64,000 nucleotides of DNA from the NCBI RefSeq assembly GCF_048773025.1, contig NC_133561.1, forward strand, positions 34,748,001-34,812,000. The letters are read 5' to 3'. The notes beneath the pieces are model-generated. The model was given only the letters and a program-made list of their open reading frames with translations, was not told where the DNA came from and ran no database searches. The stretch is from Camelus bactrianus. Lineage: Eukaryota > Chordata > Mammalia > Artiodactyla > Camelidae. The position numbers and the translations under genes were made by a program. Shown here one piece after another: positions 23,786 through 36,724 of this stretch (position 1 is its first letter; every line of letters starts with the position of its first letter).

Positions 23786-25775
23786 AACTCCCCATATATA
23801 TGTATGGAGTGGAGTTTGAAGCTGAAAAGGATTTTTGTGTTCCCAACAAGCTAGATTTCGCACGGCTTTCACACTCAGTTATCTCTCAAAACTTAGTACG
23901 TGGAGAGACCTTCGTTCATCTAGCACCAAGGGAACGGGTTGCCGGAGAAACTTTTACTCTGCTTTCTCAGTCTGTTTCCTAGTGCCGGTTTGAAGTTCCT
24001 GCAGTTTTCAATGTAAAACCTAGTTGGAGCTAGTACCTCCCCATATATATGTATGGAGTGGAGTTGGCAACTGAAAAGTAACTTTGTATTCCCAACAAGC
24101 TAGTTGAAGATCGGCTTTCACACACACTTATCTCTCAGAACTGAGCATGTGAAGAGACTTTCGTTCATCTAGCACCAAGGGAACTGGTGGCAGGACAAAA
24201 TTTTTATCTGGTTTCTCTGTCTGTTTCCTAGTGCCGGTTTGAAGTTACTGCAGTTTTCACTGTAAAACTGTGTTGGAGCAAGTACTTCCCCATATAAATA
24301 TATGCAGTGGAGTTTGCTACTGAAAAGGAACTTTGTGTTCTCAAAAAGATAGGTGAAAGACGGCTTTCACACACAGTTATTTCTCAGAACTGATCATGCG
24401 AAGAGACGTTCGTTCATCTAGCACAAAGGGAATTGTTTGCAGGAGAAACTTTTACTCTGCTTTCTCAGTCTTTTTCTTAGTCCCTGTTTGAAGTTGTTGC
24501 AGTTCTCACTGTAAAACCGTTTTGGAGCTTGTACCTCCCCATATAACTTTAGCAGTGGTGTTGGCAACTGAAAAGTAACTTTGTGTTCCCAACAAGCTTG
24601 GTGAAGAAAGGCTTTCACACACAATTATTTGTCAGAACTTAGCAAGTGGACAGAAGTTCGTTCATATAGCACCAAGGGAACGGGTTGCAGGAGAAACTTT
24701 TATTCAGCTTTCTCAGTCTGTTTCCTAGTGCCGGTTTGAATTTCCTGCAGTTTTCACTGTAAACCCAAGTAGGAGGTAGTACCTCCCCATATATATGTAT
24801 GGAGTGGGATTTGCAACTGAAAAGTAACTTTGTATTCCCAACAAGCTAGTTGAAGTTCGGCTTTCACACACACATATCTCTCAGAACTGAGCATGTGAAG
24901 AGACTTTCCTTCATCTAGCACCAAGGGAACTGGTGGCAGGAGAAAATTTTTATCTGGTTTCTCTGTCTGTTTCTTAGTGCCGGTTTGAAGTTCCTGCAGT
25001 TTTCACTGTAAAACAGAGTTGGAGCCAGTACTTCCCCATATAAATATATGCAGTGGAGTTTGCTACTGAAAAGGAACTTTGTGTTCCCAAAAAGATAGGT
25101 GAAAGACGGCTTTCACACACAGTTATTTCTCAGAACTGAGCATGTGTAGAGACGTTCATTCATCTTGCAGCAAGGGAACGGGTTGCAGGAGAAACTTTTA
25201 CTCTGCTTTCTCAGTCTTTTTCTTAGTCCCTGTTTGAAGTTGTTGCACTTTTCACAGTAAAACCGTTCTGGAGCTTGTACCTCCCCATATAACATTAGCA
25301 GTGGTGTTGGCAACTGAAAAGTAACTTTGTGTTCCCAACAAGCTTGGTGAAGAAAGGCTTTCACACACAATTATTTCTCAGAACTTAGAAAGTGGACAGA
25401 AGTTCGTTCCTATAGCACCAAGGGAACGGGTTGCAGGAGAAACTTGTACTCTACTTTCTCAGTCTGTTTCCTACTGCCGGTGTGAAGTTCCTGCAGTTTT
25501 CACTTTAAAACCGAGTTGGAGCTAGTACCTACCCATATATATGTATGGAGTGGGGTTGGCAACTGAAAAGAAACTTTGTGTTCCCAACAAGCTACATGAA
25601 GGACGGCTATCACACACAATTATCTCTCAAAACTCAGTATGTGGAGAGATGTTCGTTCATCTAGTCCCAAGGGAACGGGTTGCAGGAGAAACTTTTACTC
25701 TTCTTTTTCAGTCTCTTTCCTAGTGCCGGTTTGTAGTTCCTGCAGTTTTCACTGTAAAATTGAGTTGGAGCAAGT
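23786..25775. repeat. 8-monomer tandem duplication in HOR A copy 3, right unit (1,990 bp)
   Basis: Right member of the 1,990-bp pair. The junction lies between about 23,710 and 23,786. To its left the sequence follows the 9,892-type monomer (GCAGGAGAAAC), and to its right the 8,151-type monomer (CAAGTAACTCCCC, then TTTGAAGCTG). At the end of this unit, near 25,775, the sequence continues as in copy 1 (TTTGCAGCTG, then GAATTC at 25844). Confidence 0.75.
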
Positions 25776-28700
25776 TACACCCCATATATATGTATGGAGT
25801 GGAGTTTGCAGCTGAAAAGAATATTTGTGTTCCCAACAAGCTAGAATTCGGACGGCTTTCACACTCACTTATCTCTCAAAACTTAGTAAGTGGAGAGACC
25901 TTCGTTCATCTAGCACCAAGGGAACGGGTTGCCGGAGAAACTTTTACTCTGCTTTCTCAGTCTGTTTCCTAGTGCCGGTTTGAAGTTCCTGCAGTTTTCA
26001 ATGTAAAACCTAGTTGGAGCTAGTACCTCCCCATATATATGTATGGAGTTGACTTTGCAACTGAAAAGAAACTTTGTGCTCCCAAAAAGTTAGGTGAAGG
26101 ACGGCTTTCACACAGATTTATCTCTCTAAACTCAGTATGTGTAGAGACGTTCATTCATTTTGCACCAAGGGAACGGGTTGCAGGAGAAACTTTGACTCTG
26201 CTTTCTCAGTCTTTTTCTTAGTCCCTGTTTGAAGTTGTTGCAGTTCTCACTGTAAAACCGTTTTGGAGCTTGTACCTCCCCATATAAATTTAGCAGTGGT
26301 GTTGGCAACTGAAAAGTAACTTTGTGTTCCCAACAAGCTTGGTGAAGAAAGGCTTTCACACACAATTATTTGTCAGAACTTAGCAAGTGGACAGAATTTC
26401 GTTCATCTAGCACCAAGGGAACGGGTTGCAGGAGAAACTTTTATTCAGCTTTCTCAGTCTGTTTCCTAGTGCCGGTTTGAATTTCCTGCAGTTTTCACTG
26501 TAAACCCAAGTAGGAGGTAGTACCTCCCCATATATATGTATGGAGTGGGATTTGCAACTGAAAAGTAACTTTGTATTCCCAACAAGCTAGTTGAAGTTCG
26601 ACTTTCACACACACATATCTCTCAGAACTGAGCATGTGAAGAGACTTTCCTTCATCTAGCACCAAGGGAACTGGTGGCAGGAGAAAATTTTTATCTGGTT
26701 TCTCTGTCTGTTTCTTAGTGCCGGTTTGAAGTTCCTGCAGTTTTCACTGTAAAACAGAGTTGGAGCCAGTACTTCCCCATATAAATATATGCAGTGGAGT
26801 TTGCTACTGAGAAGGAACTTTGTGTTCCCAAAAAGATAGGTGAAAGACGGCTTTCACACACAGTTATTTCTCAGAACTGAGCATGTGTAGAGACGTTCAT
26901 TCATCTTGCAGCAAGGGAACGGGTTGCAGGAGAAACTTTTACTCTGCTTTCTCAGTCTTTTTCTTAGTCCCTGTTTGAAGTTGTTGCACTTTTCACAGTA
27001 AAACCGTTCTGGAGCTTGTACCTCCCCATATAACATTAGCAGTGGTGTTGGCAACTGAAAAGTAACTTTGTGTTCCCAACAAGCTTGGTGAAGAAAGGCT
27101 TTCACACACAATTATTTCTCAGAATTTAGAAAGTGGACAGAAGTTCGTTCCTATAGCACCAAGGGAACGGGTTGCAGGAGAAACTTTTACTCTACTTTCT
27201 CAGTCTGTTTCCTACTGCCGGTGTGAAGTTCCTGCAGTTTTCACTTTAAAACCGAGTTGGAGCTAGTACCTACCCATATATTTGTATGGAGTGGGGTTGG
27301 CAACTGAAAAGAAACTTTGTGTTCCCAACAAGCTACATGAAGGACGGCTATCACACACAATTATCTCTCAAAACTCAGTATGTGGAGAGATGTTCGTTCA
27401 TCTAGTCCCAAGGGAACGGGTTGCAGGAGAAACTTTTACTCTTCTTTTTCAGTCTCTTTCCTAGTGCCGGTTTGTAGTTCCTGCAGTTTTCACTGTAAAA
27501 TTGAGTTGGAGCAAGTTACTCCCCATATATATGTATGGAGTGGAGTTTGCAGCTGAAAAGAATATTTGTGTTCCCAACAAGCTAGAATTCGGACGGCTTT
27601 CACACTCACTTATCTCTCAAAACTTAGTAAGTGGAGAGACCTTCGTTCATCTAGCACCAAGGGAACGGGTTGCCGGAGAAACTTTTACTCTGCTTTCTCA
27701 GTCTGTTTCCTAGTGCCGGTTTGAAGTTCCTGCAGTTTTCAATGTAAAACCTAGTTGGAGCTAGTACCTCCCCATATATATGTATGGAGTTGACTTTGCA
27801 ACTGAAAAGAAACTTTGTGCTCCCAAAAAGTTAGGTGAAGGACGGCTTTCACACAGATTTATCTCTCTAAACTCAGTATGTGTAGAGACGTTCATTCATT
27901 TTGCACCAAGGGAACGGGTTGCAGGAGAAACTTTTACTCTGCTTTCTCAGTCTTTTTCTTAGTCCCTGTTTGAAGTTGTTGCAGTTCTCACTGTAAAACC
28001 GTTTTGGAGCTTGTACCTCCCCATATAAATTTAGCAGTGGTGTTGGCAACTGAAAAGTAACTTTGTGTTCCCAACAAGCTTGGTGAAGAAAGGCTTTCAC
28101 ACACAATTATTTGTCAGAACTTAGCAAGTGGACAGAATTTCGTTCATCTAGCACCAAGGGAACGGGTTGCAGGAGAAACTTTTATTCTGCTTTCTCAGTC
28201 TGTTTCCTAGTGCCGGTTTGAATTTCCTGCAGTTTTCACTGTAAACCCAACTAGGAGGTAGTACCTGCCCATATATATTTATGGAGTGGGGTTAGCAACT
28301 GAAAAGTAACTTTGTGTTCCCAACAAGCTAGTTGAAGTTCGGCTTTCACACACACTTATCTCTCAGAACTGAGCATGTGAAGAGACTTTCCTTCATCTAG
28401 CACCAAGGGAACTGGTGGCAGGAGAAAATTTTTATCTGGTTTCTCTGTCTGTTTCCTAGTGCCGGTTTGAAGTTCCTGCAGTTTTCACTGTAAAACAGAG
28501 TTGGAGCCAGTACTTCCCCATATAAATATATGCAGTGGAGTTTGCTACTGAAAAGGAACTTTGTGTTCCCAAAAAGATAGGTGAAAGACGGCTTCAACAC
28601 ACAGTTATTTCTCAGAACTGAGCATGTGTAGAGACGTTCATTCATCTTGCACCAAGGGAACGGGTTGCAGGAGAAACTTTTACTCTGCTTTCTCAGTCTT

Positions 28701-30001
28701 TTTCTTAGTCCCTGTTTGAAGTTGTTGCACTTTTCACAGTAAAACCGTTTTGGAGCTTGTACCTCCCCATATAACATTAGCAGTGGTGTTGGCAACTGAA
28801 AAGTAACTTTGTGTTCCCAACAAGCTTGGTGAAGAAAGGCTTTCACACACAATTATTTGTCAGAACTTAGCAAGTGGATAGAAGTTCGTTCATATAGCAC
28901 CAAGGGAACGGGTTGCAGGAGAAACTTTTACTCTGCTTTCTCAGTCTGTTTCCTAGTGCCGGTTTGAATTTCCTGCAGTTTTGACTGTAAATCCAACTAG
29001 GAGGTAGTACCTCCCCATATATATGTATGGAGTGGAGTTTGCAACTAAAAAGTAACTTTGTGTTTCCAACAAGCTAGTTGAAGATCGGCTTTCACACACA
29101 CTTATCTCTCAGAACTGAGCATGTGAAGAGACTTTCGTTCATCTAGCACCAAGGGAAATGGTGGCAGGAGAAAATTTTTATCTGGTTTCTCTGTCTGTTT
29201 CCTAGTGCCGGTTTGAAGTTACTGCAGTTTTCACTGTAAAACAGTGTTGGAGCCAGTACTTCCCCATATAAATATATGCAGTGGAGTTTGCTACTGAAAA
29301 GGAACTTTGTGTTCCCAAAAAGATAGGTGAAATACGGCTTTCACACACAGTTATTTCTCAGAACTGAGCATGCGAAGAGACGTTCGTTCATCTAGCACAA
29401 AGGGAACGGTTTGCAGGAGAAATATTTACTCTGCTTTCTCAGGCTCTTTCCTACTGCCGGTGTGAAGTTCTTGCAGTTTTCACTTTAAAACCGAGTTGGA
29501 GCTAATACCTACCCATATATATGTATGGAGTGGAGTTGGCAACTGAAAAGAAACTTTGTGTTCCCAACAAGCTATATGAAGGACGGCTATCACACACACT
29601 TATCTCTCAAAATTCAGTATGTGGAGAGATGTTCGTTCATCTAGTCCCAAGTGAACGGGTTGCAGGAGAAACTTTTACTCTTCTTTTTCAGTCTGTTTCC
29701 TAGTGCCGGTTTGTAGTTCCTGCAGTTTTCACAGTAAAATTGAGTTGGATCATGTAACTCCCCATATATATGTATGGAGTGGAATTTGCAGCTGAAAAGA
29801 ATCTTTGTGTTCCCAATAAGCTAGATAAAGTACGGCTTTCACACAGGTTTATCTCTCTAAACTCAGTATGTGTAGAGACGTTCATTCATCTTGCACCAAG
29901 GTAACGGGTTGCAGGAGAAACTTTTACTCTGGTTTCTCAGTCTGTTTCCTACTGCCGGTGTGAAGTTCCTGCAGTTTTCACTGTAAAACCGAGTTGGAGC
30001 T

Positions 30002-30008
30002 AGTACCA
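30002..30008. other. Two-monomer deletion junction (loss of 494 bp)
   Basis: The sequence up to 30,002 matches copy 1 up to about 14,352, ending GGAGCTAGTACC. From 30,008 it matches copy 1 from about 14,852, where the parent reads GGAGCTTGTACCACCCC. The result is a hybrid reading GGAGCTAGTACCACCCC. The offset drops from 15,650 to 15,156, exactly two monomers, so the exchange stayed in register. Confidence 0.8.
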
Positions 30009-31640
30009 CCCCATATATATGTATGGAGTGGAGTTTGCAACTGAAAAGAAACTTTCTGTTCACAACAATCTAGGTGAAGGCGGCTTTCACACACATTTAT
30101 CTCTCAGAACTGAGCATGTGGAGAGGCTTTCGTTCATCTAAAACCAAGGGAACGGTTTGCAGAGAAACTTTTACTCTGCTTTCTCAGTCTGTTTCCTAAT
30201 GCCGGTTTGTAGTTCCTGCACTTTTCCCTGTAATATTGAGTTGGGGCTACTAACACCCCATATATATGTATGAAGTGGAGTTTTCAACTGAATAGAAACT
30301 ATGGGTTCCCAACAATCTAGATGAAGGACGGCTTTCACACACATTTATCACTCAGAACTGAGCATTTGGAGAGACGTTCGTTCATCTAGCACCAAGGGAA
30401 CGGGTTGCCGGAGAAACTTTTACTCTGCTTTTTCAGTCTGTTTCCTAGTGACGGTTTGTAGTTCCTGCAATTTTCAATTTAAAACATAGTTGCAGCTAGT
30501 ACCTCCCGATATCTATGTATGGAGTTGATTTTGCAACTGAAAAGAAACTTTGTGTTCCCAAAAAGCTAGATAAAGGACGGCTTTCACACAGATTTATCTC
30601 TCTAACCTCAGTATGTGTAGAGACGCTCATTCATCTTGCACCAAGGTAACGGGTTGCAGGAGAAACTTTTACTCTGCTTTCTCAGTCTGTTTCCTACTGC
30701 CGGTGTGAAGTTCCTGCAGTTTTCACTGTAAAACCGAGTTGGAGCTAGTACCTCCCCATATATATGTATGGACTGGAGTTTGCAACTGGAAAGAAACTGT
30801 GTTCCCAACAAGCTTGGTGAAGGAAGGCTTTCACACACACTTATCTCTCAGAACTTAGCAAGTGAACAGACGTTCATTCATATAGCACCAAGGGAACGGA
30901 TTGCAGGAGAAACTATTACTGTTTCTCAGTCTTTTTCTTATTCCCTGTTTGAAGTTGCTGCAGTTTTCACTGTAAAACAGATTTGGAGCTTGTACCTCCC
31001 CATATAACTTTATGGAGTGGAGTTGGCAACTGAAAAGATACTTTGTGTTCCCAACAAGCTTGGTGAAGAAAGGCTTTCACACACAATTATCTCTCAGAAC
31101 TTAGCAAGTGGACAGAATTTTGTTCATATAGCACGAAGGGAACGGGTTGCAGCAGAATCTTTTACTCTGCTTTCTCAGTTGGTTTCGTAGTGCCAGTGTG
31201 AATTTCCTGCATTTTTCACTGTAAAACCGAGTTGGAGCTTGTACCACCCCATATATATGTATGGAGTGGAGTTTGCAACTGAAAAGAAACTTTCTGTTCC
31301 CAACAATCTAGGTGAAGGACGGCTTTCACACACATTTATCTCTCAGAACTGAGCATGTGGAGAGGCTTTCGTTCATCTAAAACGAAGGGAACGGTTTGCA
31401 GAGAAACTTTTACTCTGCTTTCTCAGTCTGTTTCCTAATGCCGGTTTGTAGTTCCTGCTCTTTTCCCTGTAATATTCAGTTGGGGCTAGTAACACCCCAT
31501 ATATATGTATGGAGTGGAGTTTTCAACTGAATAGAAACTATGGGTTCCCAACAATCTAGATGAAGGACGGCTTTCACACACATTTATCACTCAGAACTGA
31601 GCATTTGGAGAGACGTTCGTTCATCTAGCACCAAGGGAAC

Positions 31641-33250
31641 GGGTTGCAGGAAAAACTTGTACTCTGCTTTCTCAGTCTTTTTCCTAGTACCGGTGTGAAG
31701 TTCCTGCATTTTTCACTGTAAAAATGAGTTGGAGCTAGTACCTAACCATATATATGTATGGATTGGAGTTTGCAAGTGAAAAGAAACTTTGTGTTCCCAA
31801 CAAGCTAGTTGAAGAATGGTTTTCACACCCATTTATCTCTCTAAATTCAGTATGTGAAAAGACGTCGTTCATCTAGCACCAATGGAACGGTATGCAGGAG
31901 AAACTTTTACTCTTATTTCTCAGTCTGTTACTTACTCCCTGTTTGAAATTCCTGCAGATTTCACTGTAAAACAGAGTTGGAGCTTGTACCTCCCCATATA
32001 TATGTATGGAGTGGAGTTTGCAAGTGAAAAGAAACATTGTGTTCCCTACAAGCTAGGTGAAATACGGCTTTAACACTCACATATCACTCAGAACTGAGCA
32101 TGTGGAGAAACATTAGTTCAGCTAGCAAAAATGGAACGGTTTGCAGGAGAAACTTTTACTCTGCTTTCTCAGTCTGTTTCCTAGTACCGGTGTGAAGTTC
32201 CGGCAGTTTTCACTGTAAAAATTAGTTGGAGCTTGTACCTCCACATATAAATGTATGGATTGGGGTTTGCAACTGAAAAGAAACTTTGTGTTCCCAACCA
32301 GCTAGTTGAAGAATGGCTTTCACCCCTATTTATCTCTCTAAACTCAGTATGTGGAGAGACGTTCATTCAGCTAGCACAAAGGGAACGGGTTTCAGGAGAA
32401 ACTTTTTCTGTTTCTCAGTCTTTTTCTTATTCCCTGTTTGAAGTTGCTGCAGTTTTCACTGTAAAATAGATTTGGAGATTGTACCTCCCCATATAACTTT
32501 ATGGAGTGGAGTTGGCAACTGAAAAGATACTTTGTGTTCCCAACAAGCTTGGTGAAGATTGGCTTTCACACACAATTATCTCTCAGAACTTAGCAAGTGG
32601 ACAGACTTTCGTTCATATAGCACGAAGGGAACGGGTTGCAGCAGAAACTTTTACTCTGCTTTCTCAGTCTGTTTCGTAGTGCCAGTGTGAAGTTCCTGCA
32701 TTTTTCACTGTAAAACCGAGTTGGAGCTTGTACCACCCCATATATATGTATGGAGTGGAGTTTGCAACTGAAAAGAAACTTTCTGTTCCCAACAATCTAG
32801 GTGAAGGACGGCTTTCACACACATTTATCTCTCAGAACTGAGCATGTGAAGAGACGTTCATTCATCTAGCACCAAGGGAACGGTTTGAAGGAGAAACTTT
32901 AACTCTGTTTTCTCAGTCTGTTTCCTGATGCTGGTGTGAAATTCCTGCAGTTTTCACAGTAAAAATGATTTGGAGCTAGTACCTCCCCATATATATCTAT
33001 GGAGTGGAGTTTGCAACTGAAAAGAAACTTTGTGTTCCCAACAAGCTAGGTGAATGACGGCTTTAAAACACACATATCTCTGAACTGTGTATGTGGAGAG
33101 ACATTCGTTCAGCTAGCAAAAATGGAATGGTTTCCAGGAGAAAATTTTACTCTGCTTTCTCAGTCTGTTTCCTACTGCCGGTGTGAATTTCCTGCAGTTT
33201 TCACTTTAAAACCGAGTTGGAGCTTGTACCTACCCACATATATGTATGGA
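31641..33250. repeat. Transition segment between HOR families A and B
   Basis: About 6-7 satellite monomers that do not belong to family A. The part from 31,641 to about 32,520 resembles 40.3-41.2, 45.8-46.7, 53.4-54.1 and 58.6-59.3 kb. It shares the AGAAACATTGTGTTCCCTAC, CTAGCAAAAATGG and CCACATATA variants with those stretches. The part from about 32,830 to 33,140 (GTTTGAAGGAGAAAC, CTGATGCTGG) resembles 42.7-43.0, 48.2-48.5 and 62.9-63.2 kb. This copy has extra differences, such as AAATACGGC, suggesting more divergence than the family B and C copies. No gene or other element is visible. Confidence 0.65.
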
Positions 33251-36200
33251 GTGGAGTTGGCAACTGAAAAGAAACTTTGTGTTCCCAACAAGATAGGTGA
33301 AGGACGGCTTTCACACACACTTATTTCTCAGAACTGATCATGTGAAGAGACGTTCGTTCATCTAGCACCAAGGGAACTGTTTGCAGGAGAAACTTGTACT
33401 CTCCTTTCTCAGTGTGTTTCCTAGTGCCGGTTTGTAGTTCCTGCACTTTTCACTGTAATATTGAGTTGGGGCTAGTAACACCCCATATATATGTATGGAG
33501 TGGATTTTTCAACTGAATAGAAACTATGGGTTCCCAACAAGCTAGATGAAGGACGGTTTTCACACACATTTATCACTCAGAACTGAGCATTTGGATAGAC
33601 GTTCGTTCATCTAGCACCAAGGAAACGGGTTGCAGGAAAAACTTGTACTCTGCTTTCTCAGTCTTTTTCCTAGTACCGGTGTGAAGTTCCTGCAGTTTTC
33701 ACTGTAAAAGCGAGTTGGAGCTAGTATCTACCCATATATCTGTATGGAGTAGGGTTTGCAAGTGAAAAGAATCTTTGTGTTCCCAACAAGCTAGATTTCG
33801 GACGGCTTTCACACTCACTTATCTCTCAAATCTTAGTACGTGGAGAGACCTTCATTCATCTAGCACAAAGGGAACGGGTTGCCGGAGAAACTTATATTCT
33901 GCTTTCTCAGTCTGTTTCCTAGTGCTGGTTTGAAGTTCCTGCAGTTTTCAATGTAAAACCTAGTTGGAGCTAGTACCTCCCCATATATATGTATGGAGTT
34001 GACTTTGCAAATGAAAAGAAACTTTGTGTTTCCAAAAAGTTAGGTGAAGGACGGCTTTCACACAGATTTATCTCTCTTAACTCAGTATGTTTAGAGACGT
34101 TCATTCATTTTGCACCAAGGTAACGGGTTGCAGGAGAAACTTTTACTCTGCTTTCTCAGTCTGTTTCCTAGTGCCGGTTTGATTTTCCTGCAGTTTTCAC
34201 TGTAAACCCAACTAGGAGGTAGTACCTCCCCATATATATGTATGGAGTGGAGTTTGCAACTGAAAAGAAACTTTGTGTTCCCAACAAGCTAGATGAAGGA
34301 CGGCTTTCACACAGATTTATCTCTCTAAACTGAGTATGTGTAGAGACATTCATTCATCTTGCACCAAGGGAACGGGTTGCAGGAGAAACTTTTACTCTGC
34401 TTTCTCAGTCTTTTTCTTAGTCCCTGTTTGAAGTTGTTGCAGTTTTCACTGTAAAACCGTTTTGGAGCCTGTACCTCCCCATATAAGTTTAGCAGGGGTG
34501 TTGGCAACTGAAAAGTAACTTTGTGTTCCCAACAAGCTTGTTGAAGAAAGGCTTTCACACACAATTATTTCTCAGAACTTAGCAAGTGGACAGAAGTTCG
34601 TTCCTATAGCACCAAGGGAACGGGTTGCAGGAGAAACTTTTACTCTGCTTTCTCAGTCTGTTTCCTAGTGCCAGTTTGAATTTCCTGCAGTTTTCACTGT
34701 AAACCCAAGTAGGAGGTAGTACCACCCCATATATATGTATGGAGTGGAGTTTGCAAATGAAAAGTAACTTTGTGTTCCCAACAAGCTAGTTGAAGTTCGG
34801 CTTTCACACACACTTATCTCTCAGAACTGAGCATGTGAAGAGACTTTCGTTCATCTAGCACCAACGGAACTGGTGGCAGGAGAAAATTTTTATCTGGTTT
34901 CTCTGTCTGTTTCCTAGTGCCGGTTTGAAGTTACTGCAGTTTTCACTGTAAAACAGTGTTGGAGCCAGTACTTCCCCATATAAATATATGCAGTGGAGTT
35001 TGCTACTGAAAAGGAACTTTGTGTTCCCAAAAAGATAGGTGAAAGAAGGCTTTCACACAGATTTATCTCTCTAAACTCAGTATGTGTAGAGACGTTCATT
35101 CATCTTGCACCAAGGTAACGGGTGCATTAGAAACTTTTACTCTGCTTTCTCAGTCTGTTTCCTACTGCCAGTGTGAAGTTCCTGCAGTTTTCACTGTAAA
35201 ACTGAGTTGGAGCTAGTACCCCCCTATATATATGTATGGACTGGAATTTGCAACTGGAAAGAAACTTTGTGTTCCCAACAAGCTTGGTGAAGTAAGGCTT
35301 TCACACACACTTATCTCTCAGAACTTAGCTAGTGAACAGACGTTCATTCATATAGCACCAAGGGAACGGTTTGCAGCAGAATCTTTTACTTTGCATTCTC
35401 AGTCTGTTTCGTAGTGCCAGTGTGAAGTTCCTGCATTTTTCACTGTAAAACCGTGTTGGAGCTTGTACCACCCCATATATATTTATGCAGTGGAGTTTGC
35501 ATCTGAAAAGAAACTTTGTGTTCCCAACAATCTAGGTGAAGGACGGCTTTCACACACATTTATCTCTCAGAACTGAGCATGTGGAGAGGCTTCGTTCATC
35601 TAAAACCAGGGAAAGGTTTGCAGAGAAACTTTTACTCTGCTTTCTCAGTCTGTTTCCTAATGCCGGTTTGTAGTTCCTGCACTTTTCCCTGTAATATTGA
35701 GTTGGGGCTAGTAACACCCCATATATATGTATGGAGTGGAGTTTTCAACTGAATAGAAACTATGGGTTCCCAACAAGCTAGATGAAGGACGGCTTTCACA
35801 CACATTTATCACTCAGAACTGAGCATTTGGAGAGACGTTCGTTCATCTAGCACCAAGGGAACGGGTTGCAGGAAAAACTTGTACTCTGCTTTCTCAGTCT
35901 TTTTCCTAGTACCGGTGTGAAGTTCCTGCAGTTTTCACTGTAAAAATGAGTTGGAGCTAGTACCTAACCATATATATGTATGGATTGGAGTTTGCAACTG
36001 AAAAGAAACTTTGTGTTCCCAACAAGCTAGTTGAAGAATGGCTTTCACACCCATTTATCTCTCTAAATTCAGTATGTGAAGAGACGTTCGTTCAACTAGC
36101 ACCAATGGAACGGTTTGCAGTAGAAACTTTTACTCTGATTTCTCAGTCTGTTTCTTTGTCCCTGTTTGAAGTTCCTACAGTTTTCAGTGTAAAATCTAGT

Positions 36201-36724
36201 TGGAGCTAGTACCTCCACATATATATGTATGGACTGGAGTTTGCAACTGGAAAGAAAATGTGTTCCCAACAAGCTTGGTGAAGGAAGGCTTTCACACACA
36301 CTTATCTCTCAGAACTTAGCAAGTGAACAGACGTTCATTCATATAGCACCATGGGAACGGGTTGCAGGAAAAACTTTTACTGTTTCTCAGTCCTTTTCTT
36401 ATTCCCTGTTTGAAGTTGCTGCAGTTTTCACTGCAAAACAGTGTTGGAGCTTGTACCTCCCCATGTAACTTTATGGAGTGGAGTTGGCAACTGAAAAGAT
36501 ACTTTGTGTTCCCAACAAGCTTGGTGAAGTAAGGCTTTCACACTCAATTATCTCTCAGAAATTAGCAAGTGGACAGACGTTCGTTCACAAAGCACGAACG
36601 GAACGGGTTGCAGCAGAATCTTTTACTCTGCTTTTTCCGTCTGTTTCGTAGTGCCGGTTTGAAGTTCCTGCAGTTTTCACTGTAAAATTTTGATGGAGCT
36701 AGTAACTCCCCGTATATATGTATG
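33250..36724. repeat. HOR family B, first 14-monomer unit (3,475 bp)
   Basis: The GATCATGTGAAGAG variant at 33336 recurs at 36812, and several other diagnostic monomers (around 34,168, 34,325 and 34,914) recur exactly 3,475 bp later. Downstream copies carry an additional monomer missing here at about 35,353-35,368. After about 36,120 the unit ends with monomers of the GACTGGAGTTTGCAACTGG type rather than following the next copy. Part of it (about 34,168-35,350) also reappears 9,680 bp later at about 43,848-45,030. Confidence 0.68.

Larger units (their letters stand above)
20686..31640. repeat. HOR family A, copy 3: enlarged 44-monomer unit (~10.95 kb)
   Basis: Three constant-offset segments relate this unit to copy 1. 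The first, 20,686 to about 23,780, matches 7,027 to about 10,120 (offset 13,659). The second, about 23,786 to 30,000, matches about 8,137-14,350 (offset 15,649-15,650). The third, 30,008 to about 31,640, matches about 14,852-16,480 (offset 15,156). The offset changes equal a gain of 8 monomers (1,990 bp) and a loss of 2 monomers (494 bp). So 38 + 8 - 2 = 44 monomers, which fits the measured length. Similarity ends near 31,643, where the sequence changes from the family A type (CGGTTTGCAGG) to CGGGTTGCAGGAAAAAC. Confidence 0.8.

Noticed and set aside
20686-31640. Inverted (opposite-strand) satellite block
   Set aside because: All landmarks checked read in the same direction across the window; no orientation switch was found.
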